Source: Punica granatum (lineage: Eukaryota > Streptophyta > Magnoliopsida > Myrtales > Lythraceae). From it: a stretch of DNA of 64,000 nt. The notes beneath the pieces were generated by a model, which did no database searches, was not told the origin of the DNA, and saw only the letters and a program-made list of their open reading frames with translations. How positions within the stretch are numbered: the first letter of the stretch is position 1; each line of letters begins with the position of its first letter. The DNA lies in NCBI RefSeq assembly GCF_007655135.1, contig NC_045131.1:13686001-13750000 (forward strand), given 5' to 3'. Positions 57,345 to 64,000 of the stretch are shown in pieces. The position numbers and the translations under genes are program-made.

Positions 57345-59242
57345 CTTAGACGGCACATCCTAATGCGTACGTTATAATTTGGTCAAGTAAAATGGAAACA
57401 GGGAGGTCTCTCCCTCTCAAATAGCAAATGAGAGAGAGAGAGGAGACCTGGAGTTCAGAGGGTGGAGAAAAAAATGGAAAAAAGTGGGCAAGCAGGCTAA
57501 GTGGTTATTTTGATAAAATTACTAGTCGGCAAATAAATTTATTTGTTACGGGCATTTGGTTCAATTATTGTCAGATTATATGAAATGTGAAGATTGAAAA
57601 AAAGTTTAACAATGAAATTTTTTTTCTTGAGTTAAAAGTTGAAATGTGAGATTATTGTGTTTGGTAAATTATATTGGATTACGAGATATATGGATGACAA
57701 TATAATATATAATTTATTTTTATAGAGATGATTATGGATTTTACAACCGTAATCTTCGTTATAATCTAATAATTCCACCCGTTTTGAATGTAAAGTCTTT
57801 TTTTGACCACAGTTGAAAAGTTCTAACTCAAGCAAATGATTATTATACATAGTATATTATCGGTATTTTGTCAGTGAAAATGACACTAAGGAGCTCTCCC
57901 TTTTCATAACAGTAAATATAGTAGAAGCAATAGAGGCTATGGCATTTTTTTTTTGGTTAACAATGAGGCCGGTGGACATAATACAATAAAATATAAATAT
58001 TAATAGTTAATAATCCACTAAATATCGAAACAGAGCTATGATGATTTAATTTTTTTCGACAAGTCTACTTAGTCATCAACTTGCCTAGATCTCAAAGTGT
58101 GGTGATTTTTAATTTTCATATCACTCTTTTGTATTCATTTTATTTCGAAATTATAGACTCTGCATTATTTTGAAATGTATGATCATGATAAAGGAATAGC
58201 AATTAGTTTTGCAAAGATAAATGGCAAATTCGAAAAGAAAAGGATTCCAGCTTTACATCAATATCATTTTAAATATACAAAAGACGAAAATGCGATAAGA
58301 ATATGCCACGATAGTTTTTTTATGCGAACCTTTAGCTCCTAAAAGAATTTTCACTAACTAATTTGACTAATGTTACTTTCTGCACATATGGTACATTTTA
58401 TTGTTGAGCACATATTATAAAGATAATCCAGAAGTCAATTTTTTTTTTATATTGCAATGCTTATATGGTACACATGGTACACATTTTCCCAAATAAGCTT
58501 TTTAAAGTTTCTCGAATTGATTTTATTAGGTACAGGCCTTCAAAGTTTTTCTTGAAGAATGCCAAATATTCTCGAGAAACAATCAATAATTATAGCATAG
58601 AAAAAAAATAAATTGTAATATGGGAATTTTCATTTTTGTTAATTTAATCCTCTGTAAATTCTCTTGATTTCTTAATATCTTCATCACAATATACATATGA
58701 TAATTATTTATCATATTAAAAATTGCGAATGGAGATTCAGAGCTTTCTAAAATGTAATTTTTTTTTCTTGATTCGATAATAAACAATAAACACTACAAAA
58801 TATACTCAAGAAAATTGAGTAATTTCTTGGCACGTGTCAAATATTATATTTAATTAATTTTTGTACAACATATGCAACGCGCAAGTTTGGACCTAATTCA
58901 TCAATAATATAACCAAAAATAAAATTTGCTAGAAATTAAAGCACATGTACTTTCAAAATAGTTTTGTTTACCGTCAATTTAAACTTCAATTTAAAATTTT
59001 CATTGAAAATAACATTTTAAGTTTCAGAAAAAGTGAAATATAATTTTAAAAAATTGAAAAATTGTAGAGTAAAAAAAAATTTCTCAATGTTTCTTAGTGG
59101 TGGTGCCCGTTCCAAGCCGAGAGCGGGCCATGTGAACCGAACGAAGGCCTGGGTGGTGCAGCCCCTAAAGAGGAGGGGACTGCGTGAGGTTGGCTTCACA
59201 GAGCTGCGAAAACCTCCTGCTCCCGATAGTGGAAGGATAACG
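57345..59242. other. AT-rich intergenic region with repeat debris
   Basis: No gene. 57950-58040 is a minus-strand SINE-like tail (TTAATAGTTAATAATCCACT, compare 30045-30085). A (GA)n run lies near 57431. 59085-59242 is a GC-richer island (GCCCGTTCCAAGCCGAGAGC) of unknown nature. Confidence 0.45.
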
Positions 59243-59720
59243 GGCCGGTACCACTCTGGTCCATTGTGACCCAATGGAGCAAATCCAAATAGACCATCTT
59301 TTTTAATTATTTTTAGAGAATTCATTTATATTTTTGAGGAATTTTATTTATGACTGTTAAATATTATTTATTATTTTTGCTAGAGTAACTAGAATTAATT
59401 TGATACAAATATTTTTCTCGAATAGAAAATTATGTAGAAATATTAGCTAATAACTAAATAAAATGCAGCAAAAGACAACAGGCCGGTACCACTCAGGCCT
59501 ATTATGACCCAATGGGCCAAATCCAACTGGACAATCACTTTTTCTGTTCTTTTAGAATTCATTTATATTTTTGATAAATTTATTCGACTATTAAATGATA
59601 TTATTTTTCCAGAATAACCAGCACTATTTTGATAAAAAAAGATTTCATCGAATAGAAAATTAAGTAAGAACACTAGTAAATAAATAAAAAGAGAAAATGT
59701 TGCAAAAGTTTTTAGAAATA
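59243..59720. repeat. Imperfect 238-bp tandem duplication
   Basis: GGCCGGTACCACTC is at 59243 and again at 59481. Both are followed by TGACCCAATGG..CAAATCCAA, AGAATTCATTTATATTTTTGA, ACTATTAAAT/ACTGTTAAAT, TTTCATCGAATAGAAAATTA-type sequence and TAAATAAA. The second unit has drifted moderately, so the duplication is not recent. Confidence 0.8.
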
Positions 59721-60985
59721 GAACTACAAATTTCAAAATAACATGCATTAATAAATTTTCGAATAAACTACAAATCCATGGGATAAATTTATATTTTTTT
59801 ATTAGAACAATTAAACTCTATGAGCAATTTATTATCATTAAAAAGATATAACATTTAAAAGATCAAATATCTTGTACAATTTTAATGTTAAAAATAAGAA
59901 GTTTTTTTTAGAAACTAAAAGATTGAATTAATTACTTCAATTTTGATTAAAATAATTTTATCCATTTGATTTTAAATCAATGCTTTTTTAAGTGAATAAT
60001 GTTGTCTTTTATATAAAAAAATATTTAATAGAGTTAACTAGTATCATTCTTTTGCCAAGTTAGCCAGTATGATGGAATTTTTACATTCTGTATTAATGTG
60101 TTAACTTGAAAATTCTCAAAGTGAATTACACAATAACTAGTTAATATATTTCAAAGAACCATTTAAATAATAAATAGGCAAATTTCTTTCACAAATAATA
60201 ACTCCGCGTAACGTACGGATTAAATGGCTGATGTTACCTAACTGAAAAAAAATTCCATAATGATATAAAAATTATGAGTTTTGAACGAATAAATAATTCA
60301 TAAAGCAACAATATTAGCAAAGATTGTAAAGCCCTAGAATAAGTTAGAACGATGGAAACACTATCACTAAGTTCATCAATCTCAAAACTGAATAAACAAA
60401 AAGAAAAGAAAAAGCTTTTTGGTCTCGTCAAGCCATCCTATAAATAAAAGGATCAATGAAATTGGAAAAGCTCCTACAAGAAACAGAAAAAATTGATAAA
60501 TTTCAAATAGAAAGTGGTCCCTAAGTTTACCACAATCTCCAATTTGATCCTCGATGAATTTTGCCATCAATATGGTCCCTGACGTGTTATTTCATCTACC
60601 AAAATAGTACACGTTAAAATAACCAGACGTAAATCCGATGTGGCATGCCATGTGAATTTGACACCGTCACTTAGTCCATCAAACAATAGAAACGACGTCG
60701 TTTTGCTATTTCAAAAATATTTTTTTCTAAAAGATAATTTCTCGAAGGAAGAAGGAGTAGAGATGGAGCTCCCTCCGAGCTTTCACCACCGTTTCCTCTC
60801 TCTTCGAAAGAACCTTGCCGGCGACCTTACCCGGGAAGGAGCTTACCGACAAGGGACCCCCCCGAGCTCCCCTTTTGCTCTATCTCATTGTGTCGATAGG
60901 GAGAGAGAGCACAAGGGGAGCTCAGGTGGGGGCTCCTCTGCCCATGACCTCTCCCCCAACTGAGGTCATTGGAGGCCTCAAGAGC
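59721..60985. other. Intergenic region with DNA-transposon-like terminus and GC-rich block
   Basis: 60510-60690 has GTGGTCCCTAAGTTTACC, TTTGATCCTCGATGAATTTT, GGTCCCTGACGTG and GATGTGGCATGCCATGTG, typical of a DNA-transposon arm. 60740-60970 is a GC-rich block sharing TGAGGTCATTGGAGGCCT with 12175-12195. No matching opposite end was found. Confidence 0.4.
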
Positions 60986-61267
60986 CTACATTGACCTCCT
61001 TTGGGAAGGACGTTGCCAACGTTCTTTTGCAACATCTAGCAGCATGTGTCTGATATTTTCTCTACAACGCATGATTATACCCTTTTTGTCCCGAAGCGAC
61101 AGTAATACTAGAAAATTTCCGTACCCACGATGATCATCATCTGAAAATAGTGCTTTCGAATAGTTATAAAAGGCTTGCATTTCCTAGAATGTTGTGGACT
61201 TAAGTAGTAGTTTGAGTCCCTCTTTCATTTGGTCTCTATAGAAGAATAAGTCGGTGTCAACCAACAT
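60986..61267 (-). pseudogene. Unidentified degenerate coding remnant
   Basis: The minus strand from 61267 is open for 27 codons (VDTDLFFYRDQMKEGLKLLL), meets a TAG at 61184-61186, then continues in the same frame from 61180 for 64 codons (FYNYSKALFSDDDHRGYGNF, SLRDKKGIIMRCRENIRHML). Its composition is protein-like and unlike the AT-rich surroundings. I do not recognise the family. It ends in the GC-rich block at 60970. It could be captured exon sequence in a transposon. Confidence 0.3.
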
Positions 61268-62040
61268 GTATGAAGATAGGTTTCCAACTTGAATGAGGGA
61301 TGCAGAAATTATTGCCCATAATCATCTAACGTGGCTACTTCGACTTTTAGGTTGAACATGTTCAATTGTCGAAGCGCGTTGTGATCCTTTGATAGTCTTG
61401 AGAGAAGCTTTGCACTGTCGATAAAAGAAATTATGTTAAGCTACGGAAATATTGAATCATAATATTTGCAGTATATAAGAAAATGCATAACTAATATAAT
61501 GTAACGGAGATGATATTGTCCTATTTCAAAAATTTAACTCGTGAAATAACTAATATTATATATAACTTATGTTATGCATTTCCAGTTAAATGTCTAGATA
61601 TGTTAGGAATGATGGTTTTTGGTATACTTGGTTAGGTACTTTATTGAATAGAAAATGCATCAAAATGTTACTTGAGTTATTCTTAAACATTTGAGCAGAC
61701 TAAAATGGTGAGATAGTAGTGTTTTATTATCAGGTAGGTGTAGAGAAATCTTTTATTCCGCATGCTTTGACTCTTACCCGGGCTTCACTAGATATATACG
61801 AAATTGCATATAATGAAGCTCCAATCGTGTAGACAGAGGTGGAGATCAAACATACACTTTGGAGATCGATATTAGAACACGAACTGGATGAATATTGTAA
61901 AGAAATTAGAACTACAAATCACGTCGCTTTTGTTTGATCGATATCGAAATGTACAAACTAAAGTTGGATCCAATATAAAAAGAGCTCCTTTAAAATAAAA
62001 AGCAAGCCCTTAATAAAAAATAATAAATAAAGATAATTAT
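61268..62040. other. Intergenic region
   Basis: No gene recognised. The first 150 bases may be more of the degenerate coding remnant, in other frames. Confidence 0.4.
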
Positions 62041-62167
62041 TGGTGCGTTTGGTTTCAAAGTTAAAGTAACTTTAATTTTGATTGTGGAAAAAGACAAATG
62101 ATTGTGTAGTGTATTGAGTTAAAGTTAAAGTTAAAATTTTTGTGATTTTAACTGCCAAACTAAACGG
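62041..62167. mobile_element. Short Tourist-type MITE
   Basis: Left end GGTGCGTTTGGTTTCAAAG; right end, read inward, GCTCCGTTTAGTTTGGCAG. About 127 bp, AT-rich inside with TTAAAGTTAAAGTT repeats and TGATTGTGTAGTGTATTGAG. It appears to be a short deletion member of the GTTTGG family. Confidence 0.55.
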
Positions 62168-63337
62168 AGCAAAAGTTTCTCCTTCACTTATAATATTTCT
62201 CATTTAGAAGTGTTCTTCAATTCACGATGTTAACGGATTACATATTTGCATATTTAAAAAATAACAAAAACAAAAAATTTGTTCTAAAAAACTCTAATAG
62301 GAACATATGTGCGGGCCTGTCGTGTATAAAAGCCGAAATGTAGAGAAATTACAAATTCTCATCTCCATGTTGTATTGGCCTTTCGATTCTAATTCAATGA
62401 ATTATATTATATTTTGTTTATACCTTATTTGTTGATTTTAGTTATATAACCATATCATTTGCATGTTATAATATGATTATTGAAAATAATTCCTCGATAT
62501 ATGTAAAATTGTTCGAATTCAATGCACACCCTTTAACCGTTGGGCCAATCCTATTGAGTTTATATTACAAGATAAAATGTTAATTTTAACTACTTTTTCT
62601 TCATATCTATATGTATATGACATCATATCTATAGTTATTTGTATATCATGAGTTATTACCTACTTTCGGTCCTATGGAAATCGACAAAAAGCTGCTAGTT
62701 TGAATAAAGCGCGCAACTAACAAGTACCCAGGAAAAAAAAAAAATTGAGGCAAAGGATTTATGTGATTCAATATACAGGAGCTCCATTTTGCCATTGAAG
62801 ATGGTTTCAACAATTTATGCTATGCTCATGTCTTAACCTCACTTGCAGGACGTTATAAAGCTCTCCATACGACTAGATCGATTAAACATAGGCACAGTTT
62901 GACTGCCGAATTGAGACCCAAATGTCAGGAATAGCAAATTCTTGATATCTACTCAATTGTGTACCTGCATCTAACAAAAAGTGAATTATTTGGTTCATAT
63001 CCAAGTTTCATGAAGAATACTGAATCAATCTGACGTCATTAAAGGAGATGTATGCGACTCCAATTTATACGGTCCTAACTGAAAATGCTTCCACCCGCAT
63101 AGATATGAAATTTTTTTTCATCCGCGCAACACGCAGTCTAAACAGGTAATTAAGTTTACAATGAGTAACAGAAATCAGATGTCATGCGCACCGAAAATCC
63201 CATGCGAATATGAGAATAAAGAGCCAATTTCAAAAGTCCAAACACCGAGATTGAGATTCTCAATACAAACTTCTAAGTTAAGCCCACTCGCAATAAGCAG
63301 TAGAAAGGAGCAATCCAAAAGTAAATCCACCCGAATC
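62168..63337. other. Intergenic region downstream of the proteasome gene
   Basis: The part above about 63100 is probably the 3' untranslated region and flank of the minus-strand gene ending at 63338. No other gene seen; the plus-strand open frame at 63161 is mostly antisense to that gene. Confidence 0.45.
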
Positions 63338-63670
63338 TCAAGCTGGAATGACACCTGCATCTGTAACAGATTGACGCCATGCATACTCACGGGCCCCGTC
63401 CTTGTCCACGATCTTGATCACATAGTTCTGCGGGGCCACACACAACCTCAACTTGATCTCCATAATGCACTTATCGACCAAATCAATTGCTTCTTCTACG
63501 GACATCCCGCTGTGGTAATGCCTGTCCATCATGGAGAGGGCGAAGTAGGACCCGTAGCCAAACGCGCCCTTATCGACCTTGTGAAGGGTAGCAATGTAAT
63601 CGACGTAGTAGAGGGAAGGGCCTGTCTCCTTGTCATAACCAGCCATAAGAATATTCACGAAATATGGGTT
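63338..63670 (-). CDS. PBD1: 20S proteasome subunit beta type-2 (PBD), 3' exon
   Basis: Last exon of a minus-strand gene: the acceptor TTATTGCAG precedes NPYFVNILMAGYDKETGP at 63670, and the frame runs to TGA at 63338, 110 residues. This is about the C-terminal half of the roughly 204-residue beta type-2 subunit (beta4 position of the core ring, without peptidase activity of its own). Signature words: SLYYVDYIATLHKVDKGAFG, YGSYFALSMMDRHYHSGMSV, AIDLVDKCIMEI and VIKIVDKDGAREYAW. The upstream exons are not found in 63671-64000, so they lie beyond the window. It looks intact as far as visible. PBD1 and PBD2 cannot be told apart here. Confidence 0.93.
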   Translation of the reverse strand, partial: NPYFVNILMAGYDKETGPSLYYVDYIATLHKVDKGAFGYGSYFALSMMDRHYHSGMSVEEAIDLVDKCIMEIKLRLCVAPQNYVIKIVDKDGAREYAWRQSVTDAGVIPA

Positions 63671-64000
63671 CTGCAATAAGAACAAAATGTTCACTGCATG
63701 TATCCTTCTGGCGTTGGTTGATAAGTTTGAAACATATGAGTTCCTTCAGATGCTGTCAACGAAACGGTAACTATTCTGGAAGAAAGGGGTGGTCATGAGC
63801 ACCAAGAAGAAAAGATGCATTTCTTGTTCCTCGAAGTTGTTCTAACACCTATATAATGGTAAGTAACATCTCTAGCACCCAATAACCTTTACACGATCCT
63901 CAATTTGCATCCTTTAGTTCTCCTATAATAGGAAGTAGCTAAGCAGAAATTATATAGATTGTTCTCTAACTATTACATATGCATCCTAAGATGGTTTGGA
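63671..64000 (-). other. Intron of the proteasome PBD gene (partial)
   Basis: From the acceptor at 63671 to the end of the window no exon of the beta type-2 family could be found, so this is best read as intron, at least 330 bp. Confidence 0.5.

Noticed and set aside
57545..57790. Possible MITE with GGCATTTGGTTCAATTATT-type ends
   Set aside because: The proposed inverted ends match too weakly and no target duplication could be found.
63161..63679. 172-codon plus-strand frame
   Set aside because: It is antisense to the proteasome exon, which is an unmistakable family match.
1..64000. tRNA, rRNA or snRNA genes
   Set aside because: No complete cloverleaf or rRNA sequence was recognised by eye; the tRNA-like pieces found are heads of SINE-like repeats.

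Overview
This is a plant nuclear window. Genes have short GT-AG introns, the spacers are AT-rich, and LTR retrotransposons, hAT, MULE and Tourist-type elements and tRNA-derived SINEs are abundant. Gene content and protein sequences fit a woody eudicot. Myrtales (Eucalyptus or pomegranate) is a guess, not something the sequence proves.

Layout. 1-16 kb is gene-poor: a MULE-like element with 9-bp target duplication (245-1669), a Tourist-type element that carries a broken calmodulin-like gene piece (2064-2711), one intact GNAT acetyltransferase gene (about 4.5-5.1 kb) with two decayed relatives (3.4 and 14.7 kb), an RPA70-like fragment (7.75-8.2 kb) and a hAT-like foldback element (8418-9249). 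16.5-42.7 kb is the gene island: CDC73/parafibromin (+), two GPI-anchored lipid transfer protein genes (-), a transposon-rich gap holding a small copia element (31.0-32.5 kb), two more lipid transfer protein genes (+), and a complete SDE3-type RNA helicase gene (-). 43-63 kb is a transposon sea: a 6.1-kb Ty3/gypsy element with nearly identical LTRs (44586-50685), a repeat of about 540 bp lying on both sides of it, a LINE remnant split by a hAT element (53-54.7 kb), further LTR and MITE debris, and tandem duplications. The window ends in the 3' part of a 20S proteasome beta-2 type (PBD) gene (63338-63670, -).

The genes do not form one pathway. CDC73 belongs to the Paf1 transcription elongation complex, SDE3 acts in RNA silencing, PBD is a proteasome core subunit, and the four LTPG proteins are predicted cell-surface lipid carriers. 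However, the set CDC73 - LTPG genes - PBD matches, from memory, the Arabidopsis neighbourhood At3g22590-At3g22630, so the window looks like an ancestral block expanded by LTPG duplication, transposons and an extra SDE3 gene. All exon ends were set by reading splice signals and checking that phases add up; no search or transcript data were used.
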